From Mucilaginibacter aquaedulcis (GTDB lineage Bacteria; Bacteroidota; Bacteroidia; Sphingobacteriales; Sphingobacteriaceae): a stretch of DNA of 64,000 nucleotides. Under the pieces are notes generated by a model that ran no database searches, was not told where the DNA came from, and was given only the letters and a program-made list of their open reading frames with translations. Shown piece by piece: positions 15,492 to 23,300 of the stretch (within the stretch, counting starts at the first letter, position 1; the number at the start of each line of letters is the position of its first letter). A program made the position numbers and the translations under genes. Location: NCBI RefSeq assembly GCF_030409325.1, contig NZ_JAUFPR010000001.1:868001-932000 (forward strand), given 5' to 3'.

Positions 15492-16154
15492 ATGGAGATC
15501 AAAGTAATTATTACAGGCGCCACAGGCATGGTGGGCGAGGGCGTAGTGCTCGAATGTCTGAACCATCCGCAGGTTAAGGAAGTGCTGATAGTAACCCGCA
15601 AACCTGTTGCTATACAACATGCAAAATTGAAGAACCTGGTGGTGCCCGATTTTCTGGACCTGACCAAAGTTACGGCCGAATTAAGCGGATATGACGCTTG
15701 CCTTTATTGTGCCGGTATCAGCTCAGCGGGTTTAAATGAAGCCGAGTATCAGCACATTACCTACGACGTAACCATGCACTTTGCACAAACGCTGCTAAGT
15801 ATTGATCCTGCCATGGTATTTTGCCATATATCGGGCAGCCATGCTGATAGTTCTGAAAAAGGTAAGATCATGTGGGCCCGCGTGAAGGGCAAAACCGAGA
15901 ATGCTTTGATGAAACTTCCCTTTAAAAAGGTATATAATTTCAGACCCGGTTTCATGAAACCTACTGCCGGTCAAAAAAACGTTAAATCATTTTACAAGAT
16001 CATGGGCAGCCTGTATCCCCTGTTTCTGTTTTTGTTCCCCAATAATGTAAGCACCATGCGCGAGGTTGGTTTGGCCATGATCAACAGCGTGCTTAAGGGT
16101 TATCCCAATCAGCTACTTGAAGTAAAAGACGTTAAAAAACTGGCAGGGGCGTAA
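15492..16154 (+). CDS. NAD(P)-binding epimerase-like protein (atypical SDR)
   Basis: 220 residues from the ATG at 15492, which places the cofactor loop TGATGMVGEG at residues 8-17 as expected. An in-frame upstream start at 15300 would run through the terminator hairpin and is rejected. The protein is an atypical SDR/epimerase-like Rossmann protein. In place of the catalytic Tyr-x3-Lys there is MWARVKGKTENAL, with Trp where the tyrosine would be; I believe this is characteristic of a small-protein subfamily of unknown reaction. FKKVYNFRPGFMKPT is the usual substrate-side segment. It lies downstream of the TetR/SDR unit but behind a strong terminator, so it probably has its own promoter. Confidence 0.85.
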   Translation: MEIKVIITGATGMVGEGVVLECLNHPQVKEVLIVTRKPVAIQHAKLKNLVVPDFLDLTKVTAELSGYDACLYCAGISSAGLNEAEYQHITYDVTMHFAQTLLSIDPAMVFCHISGSHADSSEKGKIMWARVKGKTENALMKLPFKKVYNFRPGFMKPTAGQKNVKSFYKIMGSLYPLFLFLFPNNVSTMREVGLAMINSVLKGYPNQLLEVKDVKKLAGA

Positions 16155-16183
16155 TAACTAAGCACTACGAACAGCGCACAAAA

Positions 16184-17131
16184 TCAAACCGCCTGGCTCC
16201 TGATCTCCATGGGCGACATGGACGTTTGCTTTTTGAAGAACGTTGAGAAATGTGATAGTTGCTCAAACCCTAAACTATAGGCAATTTCCGAGATATTCCA
16301 ATCTGTTTGTTTAAGCAAGATCTTGGCTTCCTGCACCAGCCTGCTGCTGATGTGTTCGGTAGTGGTTTTACCTGTGCTCTCTTTTAAAACTTTATTCAGG
16401 TGGTTGCTGTGGATAGCCAGGCGGTCGGCAAAGTCTTTAGCCGTGCGTAAACCAACCTTTTGCTGGGTAGATGCTACCGGGAACTGCCTTTCAAGCAGTT
16501 CAATAAATAACGAGGAAACCCTTGCCGAAGCATTATGTGTGATATTATAAGTAGTTAAAGGCTGCAGCTTTTGCCCGTAGTGCACCAGCTCCAGTACATA
16601 ATTGCGGATCAGATCATACTTATACAGGTAGTTGGATGCAATTTCTGCGTGCATTTTCCTGAAAATCGGCGCTATTTCTTCGGCCTGTTCATTTGTCAGT
16701 AAAAACACGGGGTAACCTCCCGGCTTAAAGATGGGAAGCTCATCCAGCACTACTCCGCTTTTTGATTGTATCAGGAACTCATCGGTAAAAATGCAGAAGT
16801 TGCCACTCTGATCCATATCCTGCGGTAACCAGTGGTAAGGAATTTTGGGGGTGGCAAAAACCAGCGCGTTCTGATCAATTTGGAAAACCTTATCGGCATA
16901 CTCGGCAATATTTCGGCCTCTTACCAAACTTATTTTATAATAGGCCCTGCGATTGTAGGGCATTTTATTAGGATTCATATTTACCTGCCTTATCATTTCG
17001 CCTACATCAAATACGTTGAAATGACCAATCTCCTGGTTAATACCGGCAGGCAGTAATGAAGTTACTTCCTCGTTTGACAAGGCGGCCACTTGCTGATAAA
17101 ACTGATCGATAGAAATTGGTTTCTGCTCCAT
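16184..17131 (-). CDS. AraC family transcriptional regulator
   Basis: 315 residues. The N-terminal sensing domain (about 25-170) contains ALVFATPKIPYHWLPQ. The C-terminal AraC domain (about 215-315) shows AKDFADRLAIHSNHLNKVLKESTG and ISEIAYSLGFEQLSHFSTFFKKQTSMSPMEIR. It is divergent from the SDR gene at 17382, with 250 bases between them that carry two pairs of direct repeats, each with 21-base spacing. This is the usual layout of an AraC activator and its target. Inducer unknown. Confidence 0.93.
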   Translation of the reverse strand: MEQKPISIDQFYQQVAALSNEEVTSLLPAGINQEIGHFNVFDVGEMIRQVNMNPNKMPYNRRAYYKISLVRGRNIAEYADKVFQIDQNALVFATPKIPYHWLPQDMDQSGNFCIFTDEFLIQSKSGVVLDELPIFKPGGYPVFLLTNEQAEEIAPIFRKMHAEIASNYLYKYDLIRNYVLELVHYGQKLQPLTTYNITHNASARVSSLFIELLERQFPVASTQQKVGLRTAKDFADRLAIHSNHLNKVLKESTGKTTTEHISSRLVQEAKILLKQTDWNISEIAYSLGFEQLSHFSTFFKKQTSMSPMEIRSQAV

Positions 17132-17237
17132 AACCCTATGTATTGATGTATAACAAATTTACAGATTATACTTTGTACAAATCCAAGCCATATTTGAAAA
17201 TGATAAACCAACCACACTGTTAAAACACCAACATTGT

Positions 17238-17325
17238 CATAAAAATTTCATTGTTTGGCATAAAATTTATTGTATCAATACCTCGTGTTTGAATTTGATA
17301 AACATTGGATTGAATTGGATAAACA
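17238..17325. promoter_or_regulatory. Candidate AraC binding sites: two pairs of 21-bp-spaced direct repeats
   Basis: CATAAAA occurs at 17238-17244 and 17259-17265, each followed by a T-rich, ATTG-like tail. TTGAATTTGATAAACA (17289-17304) and TTGAATTGGATAAACA (17310-17325) differ in one base. Both pairs repeat every 21 bases (two turns), as expected for AraC dimers bound to one DNA face. They lie between the divergent AraC and SDR genes. Confidence 0.65.
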
Positions 17326-17381
17326 GCCCGGGCTTTTACACCCGTACCTTTACATCAACAACAACAACAATAAAAATTCAT

Positions 17382-18146
17382 ATGTCAACAAAAAATAAAA
17401 TAGCCCTGGTAACAGGCGGCAGCCGCGGTCTTGGTAAAGACATGGCCATCAGCATAGCAAAAAAAGGTTTAGATGTAATCATCACCTACAATACCCAAAA
17501 AGATGAAGCCCTGGCTGTTGTAGCCGAAATTGAAAACCTTGGTCAAAAAGCGGTTGCCCTGCAACTGAACGCCGGCGACATCAATAGCTTCGACTCATTT
17601 TTACAACAGGTAACCCAGCAGCTGCATGATACTTTTGGCACCGATAAGTTTGATTATTTGATCAACAACGCCGGTGTGGGTATTGCTAAACCATTTCTGG
17701 ACTTTACCATTGATGAATTTGATACACTGATGAACATTCATTTTAAGGGTGTTTTCTTTTTAACCCAAAAAGCGGTACCTATGCTTAATGATGGCGGCGG
17801 TATCATTAACATATCAACCGGGCTTACCCGCTTTACAGCACCAGGCTCGGCTGCTTATGCCAGCATGAAAAATGCCGTTGAAAGCCTAACCCGCTACCTG
17901 GCCAAAGAACTTGGTGTGCGCAATATTAATGTGAATACCGTTGCCCCCGGTGCTATAGCTACTGATTTTGGCGCGGCCACTGTAAAAAATAATGCGCAGG
18001 TACAGGAGCACATTAAAGCAATTACCGCGCTGGCCCGCATAGGTCAACCCGAAGACATTGGTGGTGTGGTTGCCTTTTTATGTACCGAAGATGCCCGCTG
18101 GATTACCGCCCAGCGAATTGAGGTTTCTGGTGGTATGTATGTTTAA
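17382..18146 (+). CDS. SDR family oxidoreductase
   Basis: 254 residues from the ATG at 17382 (MSTKNKIALVTGG); the longer frame from 17289 begins inside the direct repeats and is rejected. Classical SDR: TGGSRGLG cofactor loop, NNAGVG, ISTGLT with the catalytic serine, YASMK with Tyr/Lys, and the C-terminal ITAQRIEVSGGMYV. It resembles the 3-oxoacyl-ACP reductase-like SDRs, but true FabG function is unlikely given its isolated position beside an AraC regulator. Confidence 0.92.
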   Translation: MSTKNKIALVTGGSRGLGKDMAISIAKKGLDVIITYNTQKDEALAVVAEIENLGQKAVALQLNAGDINSFDSFLQQVTQQLHDTFGTDKFDYLINNAGVGIAKPFLDFTIDEFDTLMNIHFKGVFFLTQKAVPMLNDGGGIINISTGLTRFTAPGSAAYASMKNAVESLTRYLAKELGVRNINVNTVAPGAIATDFGAATVKNNAQVQEHIKAITALARIGQPEDIGGVVAFLCTEDARWITAQRIEVSGGMYV

Positions 18147-18167
18147 TCAACTGTATTTAAATAAAAA

Positions 18168-18205
18168 AAGGCCGCTTCCTAAGTAATTATGGAGCGGCTT
18201 TCTTT
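18168..18205 (+). terminator. Terminator after SDR gene
   Basis: GCCGCTTCC and GGAGCGGC pair with one bulged base in a hairpin, preceded by A7 and followed by TTTCTTTC. The rest of 18147-18430 is AT-rich without a recognised gene. Confidence 0.75.
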
Positions 18206-18430
18206 CTGTTTAGTGAATACTTGAATATGGAATTATTTCATATTTACTTTTGATAAAATGGAGAATATCTGTTTACAAATAGATGGATTGATACAAATAT
18301 TACCAACACAAGAAAATTCGTTAAAAATAATTCCACATACGATATTGAAAACTGTATTTTTATGCAAAGCCCTTTTTAGTTTCCGTAATCAATTGATTAA
18401 GATTTATTAACCTCCTAAAATTATCACATC

Positions 18431-19078
18431 ATGCTATCAAAAAAATACTTAAACAGTGTAAAAAACCTACCTGCAATAATGAAAAAAATTATTGAAGGTA
18501 CCGCACCGGACAAGTTTACGACTGAACACTTAAAAAAGATAGGTTTTGCAAGCAGTACTGATAGAGCTGTATTAGGGCTTCTTAAAGATCTTGGATTTAT
18601 TTCCGATAGCGGAAGCCCAACGCAGCGATATCATGATTATCGCAACACATCAAAATCAAATAAAATTTTAGGCGAAGCACTTAAAGACGCATACACTGAA
18701 ATATTTCATATAAATGAAAAACCATCTCAATCAGACAGACCTGCTATAACTGGCTTATTTAAATCCACTCATAATGTCAGCGATCAAGTTGCTGGTTTTA
18801 TGGCAAATACATTTCTTACCCTATTAAGCTTAGCTGATATTACCGGAACGAGCAAGCTTTCACCCAAAAAAGATAACGACAAGACAAAAACGGAAGACAA
18901 CCATTCTCATACGGGCATTGAAACTCTTTCCCCAATGAACAACAATGGGTTAAATGTTATATCTTCTATTGTTCCTAATTTAAGATATAACATAGAAATT
19001 CATCTTCCATCCACAAAAGATATTGAAGTTTATAATGCGATATTCAAATCATTAAGGGAACATTTATTAAATGAGTAA
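18431..19078 (+). CDS. DUF5343 family protein
   Basis: 215 residues. The N-terminal half (about 1-70) reads like a winged helix-turn-helix: FTTEHLKKIGFASSTDRAVLGLLKDLGFI, then GSPTQRYHDYRN. The middle (NVSDQVAGFMANTFLTLLSLAD) matches the helical part of the DUF5343 family as I remember it. A charged, low-complexity linker (about 140-165, KDNDKTKTEDNHSH) precedes a C-terminal beta segment (YNIEIHLPSTKDIEVYNAIFKSLREHL). This end resembles domains that follow DUF5343 in defence-associated proteins. It overlaps the following HEPN gene by 8 bases, so the two are translationally coupled. The pair is AT-rich compared with its neighbours, suggesting acquisition. Function unknown. Confidence 0.75.
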   Translation: MLSKKYLNSVKNLPAIMKKIIEGTAPDKFTTEHLKKIGFASSTDRAVLGLLKDLGFISDSGSPTQRYHDYRNTSKSNKILGEALKDAYTEIFHINEKPSQSDRPAITGLFKSTHNVSDQVAGFMANTFLTLLSLADITGTSKLSPKKDNDKTKTEDNHSHTGIETLSPMNNNGLNVISSIVPNLRYNIEIHLPSTKDIEVYNAIFKSLREHLLNE

Positions 19079-19658
19079 TAAACCGAATATAAGAGAATGG
19101 ATGTTCCGAGCATTAATGTTTGAAGCAGAGGCGGAGCAATTTAAGAGTGCTGGTATAAGAATCGGTGCGGACAACGAACATGTGGAAAAAGTTTTAATGG
19201 AAGAGACTTTATCCCCATTTCCTATTCCTATCCGTAATGAAGCAATCCGAATGTCGAGAATTTACGCGTTGATTAATTGTTTTGAAAATTCTGTTCGAGA
19301 TTTAATCAAAGAAAGATTAAAGGAAAAATTCGATACAGACTGGTGGGAAAAAGGAGCACCAAAAAATGTCAAAGAATTTGCACAAAAAAGGCAACAAATT
19401 GCCAAAGAAAATTCTTGGTTAGAAGGCGATAATACAGAATTGATTGAGTTTATAGAATTCGGACATCTATCCGATATTATAATTCAAAATTGGTTGGATT
19501 TTTCTGATTTGATACCAACACAACACTGGCTTAAACAAAGAATGGATGAATTAGAAAAAGCAAGAAATTATATAGCCCATAATAGATTATTGCTACCATC
19601 TGAGTTTCGTCGTATTGAACAATATGTTAATGACTGGAACAAGCAAATTGGATTTTAA
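19071..19658 (+). CDS. Swt1-type HEPN domain protein (candidate RNase)
   Basis: 195 residues, mostly helical. The C-terminal motif RNYIAH (Arg165 to His170) fits the R-x4-6-H active-site signature of HEPN ribonucleases, and KARNYIAHNRLLL is close to the Swt1-HEPN family. The N-terminal part (IREWMFRALMFEAEAEQF; YALINCFENSVRDLIKERL) supplies the other helices of the four-helix bundle. It starts within the end of the DUF5343 gene. HEPN proteins act as toxins in toxin-antitoxin and abortive-infection systems, or as scaffolds. Whether the upstream DUF5343 protein is antitoxin, sensor or targeting subunit is open. Confidence 0.75.
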   Translation: MSNKPNIREWMFRALMFEAEAEQFKSAGIRIGADNEHVEKVLMEETLSPFPIPIRNEAIRMSRIYALINCFENSVRDLIKERLKEKFDTDWWEKGAPKNVKEFAQKRQQIAKENSWLEGDNTELIEFIEFGHLSDIIIQNWLDFSDLIPTQHWLKQRMDELEKARNYIAHNRLLLPSEFRRIEQYVNDWNKQIGF

Positions 19659-19747
19659 TTTTTGCAATCTTATAATAGAAGCGTACATAACGTAGTGAAC
19701 GTTTTTAGCATCAATTTGAATTGAACTGTCGATTAATTCTCTTACTA

Positions 19748-20311
19748 TCATTTCTTTATCTCATAAAGCAGTTCCACCATTCCACTTTTGTAGGCTGTTG
19801 TGTTTTTGAGATGCAATGCTTTTTCCTGGCCTATTTGGTTATAAAACGGTGTGCCATCACCCAGGATAATGGGTAGTATGGACTGTCTTATCTCGTCGGC
19901 CAGGTTTAGGCGGATAAAATCACTGGCCAATTCTGCACCTCCTACAAGCCAAACATTACGATAGCTGGGTTTTAGCCGCTCGTTGAGTAACGTGTCCAGA
20001 TCGCCTGAATAAATTTCAACGTTCGATCTTTCTACAGGCAAATTCCTGTGAGTTAATACAATGGTAGGCACATCGCCATAAACCCATCCATATGATTTTG
20101 AAAGTTCCAAAGCAAGCTCATACGTGCGCGAACCCATCAGGTAGCAGTCTATCCCTTTAAGAAACTCCTGCGCATCCTGTTCGGTAACGTGAACTCCCGG
20201 TTCATACTTATCTGCTGTATTAAACCATGAAACGCTGTTATCTTTTTTGGCTATATAGCCATCAAGACTCGAAACCATATGTATCGTTAGCTTAAAATCG
20301 TCTGCTGCCAT
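19748..20311 (-). CDS. Dihydrofolate reductase family protein (RibD C-terminal domain-like)
   Basis: 187 residues with the RibD_C/DHFR-like fold. The start is LTIHMVSSLDGYIAKKDNSVSWF, LMGSRTYE lies in the middle, and NVWLVGGAELASDFIRLNLADEIRQSILPIILGDGTPFY is the typical C-terminal signature (GG dinucleotide for NADPH, ILGDGTPF). Proteins like this are single-domain reductases of unknown substrate, not the folate-pathway DHFR or the fused RibD. No operon partner. Confidence 0.9.
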   Translation of the reverse strand: MAADDFKLTIHMVSSLDGYIAKKDNSVSWFNTADKYEPGVHVTEQDAQEFLKGIDCYLMGSRTYELALELSKSYGWVYGDVPTIVLTHRNLPVERSNVEIYSGDLDTLLNERLKPSYRNVWLVGGAELASDFIRLNLADEIRQSILPIILGDGTPFYNQIGQEKALHLKNTTAYKSGMVELLYEIKK

Positions 20312-20434
20312 GTAATTGATCGCTAAATTATATTGACCGTATTAAAGTACAAAAATCATAACGTAAGCAAAGGTTTGTAGTGTTTTATTCTACAATCATA
20401 CTTATCAGCTAACCCAATCAGCATGATGAACTAA

Positions 20435-21499
20435 CTATTTTTTTGTTCTTGTTTCAAAGTTTACAACAGAATCGCCGGCAGATTTAAGATAAAATTTCAC
20501 AAGATCTATATACAGTTGTGAACCATTATCTGAATTGGTGAATATCAGCAACATTCTTCCTGAACGCGGCAGCACAAATGCCATGGTATTTACCCCCGGA
20601 TCGCGACCACCGTGCGACAACGCGTATTCCCCCTCACCCACCGGTTCATATACCGACCAACCAAGCCCCATGTACACATTTTCCTTAGTTTCTACCTGGT
20701 GGCTGATCATTGTACTATACAATTGTTTTGAAACACCACCGCCTTTCATCAACCACATCAGGAATTTACTATAATCGCCAATAGTGGTTTTTAGCAGGTC
20801 GGCCGCATTTGCCTCAGTATTTTTTGTTATTTCAAGCAATTTACCCGTACCATCTGTAGGATATGCAAACCTGGTTTCCATGCTGTTATCCCAGGTAAAG
20901 TGAGTATCGTTCATCCGGAGTGGTTTAAATATGATGGAATCAGCCAATTGCGCCAACGAGCGATGAAACTTATGCTCCAACGCATGGCGAAGGTATTCAA
21001 ATCCCTCGCCCGAATAACCGTACTTAGTGCCCGGATCTGCCTGGAAAGCCAGTTTACCATCCTTTAATTGTGAGCGCCAGTTTGGGAAACCGCTACGGTG
21101 AGTAAGTATATCGCGTGTGGTGAGCTTATGGCTTCTGGGGTCGGCAGCTATATCAGGATCGGTCCAGTATTTAAACAGTGGTTCGTCAAGCTGCCAAAGC
21201 CCTGCATTGATCAGGTTAAGCGTAACCATAGTGGTTATGGGTTTAGTGAGCGATGCCACGTTAAATATGGCATTGTTATCCGCGCTTATTCCAGGCTTCA
21301 ATTCGCCATAAACTTTAAGCGTTTGCAATTTTCCATTATCGGCATAAGCCAGGCCCAGTGCCGGGATATGCTTTTGCTTTATCCATGCGGCCACCTTAAC
21401 AGAGTCATTCATATCCTCCATAGTTTTTACAGTATCCTGTGCGTTAGCACCAAAGGAGCACACAAATAATATTGAAAAAACTAAATACATCTTTTTCAT
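20435..21499 (-). CDS. Serine hydrolase (class C beta-lactamase fold)
   Basis: 354 residues with a signal peptide (1-20, GANAQ). Catalytic motifs are complete: SxxK at Ser83-Lys86 (SLTK), Tyr-Ser-Gly at 162-164 in the place of YxN, and HGG at 296-298 in the place of KTG. The family includes esterases and D-aminopeptidases such as EstB; a lactamase role is not implied. Full length, and similar in type to the partial gene at the left window edge. Confidence 0.93.
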   Translation of the reverse strand: MKKMYLVFSILFVCSFGANAQDTVKTMEDMNDSVKVAAWIKQKHIPALGLAYADNGKLQTLKVYGELKPGISADNNAIFNVASLTKPITTMVTLNLINAGLWQLDEPLFKYWTDPDIAADPRSHKLTTRDILTHRSGFPNWRSQLKDGKLAFQADPGTKYGYSGEGFEYLRHALEHKFHRSLAQLADSIIFKPLRMNDTHFTWDNSMETRFAYPTDGTGKLLEITKNTEANAADLLKTTIGDYSKFLMWLMKGGGVSKQLYSTMISHQVETKENVYMGLGWSVYEPVGEGEYALSHGGRDPGVNTMAFVLPRSGRMLLIFTNSDNGSQLYIDLVKFYLKSAGDSVVNFETRTKK

Positions 21500-21612
21500 A
21501 AGCTATGATTTAAATACAGGTCGCTTCAAATGCTAAAAAGTTGCAGAAAATACAAAAAAAGCCCGCCTGCTATGCAGACGAGCCTTACATTCATATCAAA
21601 TCAAGTACGTTA

Positions 21613-22473
21613 TTATTTGCGCAGGCCCATAGTGGTTTCTACAATTTCCTGTAGCAGGCTGTTCACTTTTTCAAAATTAGCGGTTTGCGGACCACCGCCA
21701 ACAACGGTAAATAATGGTCTTTGTCCCTGTGGTTGTTCAACCAGCGTCAACATGGCGTCGGCAACTTCCTGTGGGTCGCGGCTTTCAGGTGTAGGATCAA
21801 AGTACCTGATAATTCCTTCTTTAAAGCCCAGCATACCTTCGCTGTAAGATTCTTCAACCGCGATATTACCGGCCTGTATTGATTTGGTGGTAATATCTGT
21901 AGTTTGATAAGCTCCCGGCTGAATGGTTACCACATCAATGCCTGATGGTTTTAATTCATAATGATAACCTACAGATACCGCATCCAATGCAGCCTTTGTA
22001 CCATTATAAGTACTCAAAACAGGAATATAATGGCGAGATTGTACACTGGTGATATTAATGATCAATCCATCTTTCTGCTGATGCATAAATGGTAATACTG
22101 CTTTCATCATACGTTCGGGCGCAATCGTATTAACCTGGTATAACTGATCGGTTTGTTCAATGGTAAGCGCCTCACCAAAACCAAGGTATGATATGCCCGC
22201 GTTGTTGATCAGCACATCAATAACACCACCAGATTTTTCGCTGATCTCTGCTATCGCTTTTTTTACAGACTCGTTGCTGGTTACGTCAAGCTCTACAACT
22301 TCTATCGCTTTACCGTTATCTTTTGCCCATTGTTTCAATTCGGCAGCAACAGCAGCTTTTGAACCTGTTATATTACGCATGGTTGCATAAACCGCGTGCC
22401 CGGCATTTGCTAAAGTTTTTGCTGCCTGTAAGCCAAAACCGCTGCTGCTTCCTGTTAAAATGATCTTTTTCAT
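21613..22473 (-). CDS. SDR family oxidoreductase
   Basis: 286-residue classical SDR: TGSSSGFG loop (residues 7-14), NNAGIS, ITSVQS with the catalytic serine, YNGTK with Tyr/Lys and IQPGAYQT after it. It follows the TetR gene (22557-23138) in the same direction, and a long palindrome in the 83-base gap gives it its own operator. This is the fifth classical SDR with a private regulator in the window. Substrate unknown. Confidence 0.92.
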   Translation of the reverse strand: MKKIILTGSSSGFGLQAAKTLANAGHAVYATMRNITGSKAAVAAELKQWAKDNGKAIEVVELDVTSNESVKKAIAEISEKSGGVIDVLINNAGISYLGFGEALTIEQTDQLYQVNTIAPERMMKAVLPFMHQQKDGLIINITSVQSRHYIPVLSTYNGTKAALDAVSVGYHYELKPSGIDVVTIQPGAYQTTDITTKSIQAGNIAVEESYSEGMLGFKEGIIRYFDPTPESRDPQEVADAMLTLVEQPQGQRPLFTVVGGGPQTANFEKVNSLLQEIVETTMGLRK

Positions 22474-22515
22474 GTTATTGATTTTTGTTATATGTTTTAT
22501 TTGATGATGATAAGA

Positions 22516-22543
22516 TTTACTTACTTATATGTAAGTAAGTAAA
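22516..22543 (-). promoter_or_regulatory. TetR operator in front of SDR gene
   Basis: TTTACTTACTTA and its complement TAAGTAAGTAAA flank TATG. It contains TACTTAC-N6-GTAAGTA, the same arms and spacing as the site in the promoter of the TetR gene at 23154-23173. Confidence 0.85.
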
Positions 22544-22556
22544 CTGATTAAATTTT

Positions 22557-23138
22557 TTATGTTGATTTTAATGATGCAAGTAAACTGTTCATTATCTCTT
22601 TAAAATAGGCTTCGCCACGCCAACGGCCTACCTGTAAGGAACCAGGCAATATGGCGGCCCATTTATTGGCCATTTCTTCGGCGGTACCTTCAAATTTAAA
22701 TGCTCCGATATCAAGTCCTTCCTGCATTACCCCTACCAGCCAGTCTTGAATCATGTTTGAATATTGGATAGTAGCTTGCTGTATTTTTGCGGGAATGTCA
22801 TGATATGCCGAACCAAAAGTGCTGATGAGGCATAACTTATGACCGTCATAAAAATAACGCTCGTAGATATATATCAATGCCTCTAACTTTTTAATGGGTT
22901 CATCATTAGCGGTTGCGGCAATCATACATTCAAAGTCATTTTTGTCCTTTTCTATAACTGCCAAACCAAGATCTTCCTTTGATGGATAATAATGGTGGAT
23001 AGCCGCGTTTTTGATATTTAGTACGGTAGCTATTTGTTTATAATTAAATGCATGATAGCCCACGGTTTGAATATAGCCCCTGGCCAGCTCAACAATTTTA
23101 TCGCGGGTATGTAATGTGGCTTCCATTTCGTTTTGCAT
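22557..23138 (-). CDS. TetR/AcrR family transcriptional repressor
   Basis: 193 residues. The N-terminal helix-turn-helix (about 10-58) shows KIVELARGYIQTVGYHAFNYKQIATVL followed by IKNAAIHHYYPSKEDLG, and the C-terminal ligand-binding bundle includes LCLISTFGSAYHDIP. An alternative start at Met5 is possible. Operators with identical arms lie in its own promoter and in front of the downstream SDR gene, so self-repression and repression of the SDR are strongly suggested. Confidence 0.93.
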   Translation of the reverse strand: MQNEMEATLHTRDKIVELARGYIQTVGYHAFNYKQIATVLNIKNAAIHHYYPSKEDLGLAVIEKDKNDFECMIAATANDEPIKKLEALIYIYERYFYDGHKLCLISTFGSAYHDIPAKIQQATIQYSNMIQDWLVGVMQEGLDIGAFKFEGTAEEMANKWAAILPGSLQVGRWRGEAYFKEIMNSLLASLKST

Positions 23139-23147
23139 TTAACGACA

Positions 23148-23177
23148 CAAATATACTTACTTGCATGTAAGTACCAA
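23148..23177 (-). promoter_or_regulatory. Promoter of TetR gene with embedded operator
   Basis: On the minus strand TTG (complement of 23175-23177) and TATATTTG (complement of 23148-23155) are exactly 19 bases apart. The palindrome TACTTAC-N6-GTAAGTA at 23154-23173 fills the spacer, so repressor and polymerase must exclude each other. Confidence 0.85.
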
Positions 23178-23300
23178 TTATATCCATCAATGATGACACC
23201 CCTATTACAAAGCATGTTTAAACACATCAAAAATGCGCAAAAACCATGTAAAAACTGAACAATTTACGTGATTTTTGAGCTAAAACTGCATCAAAATCTG

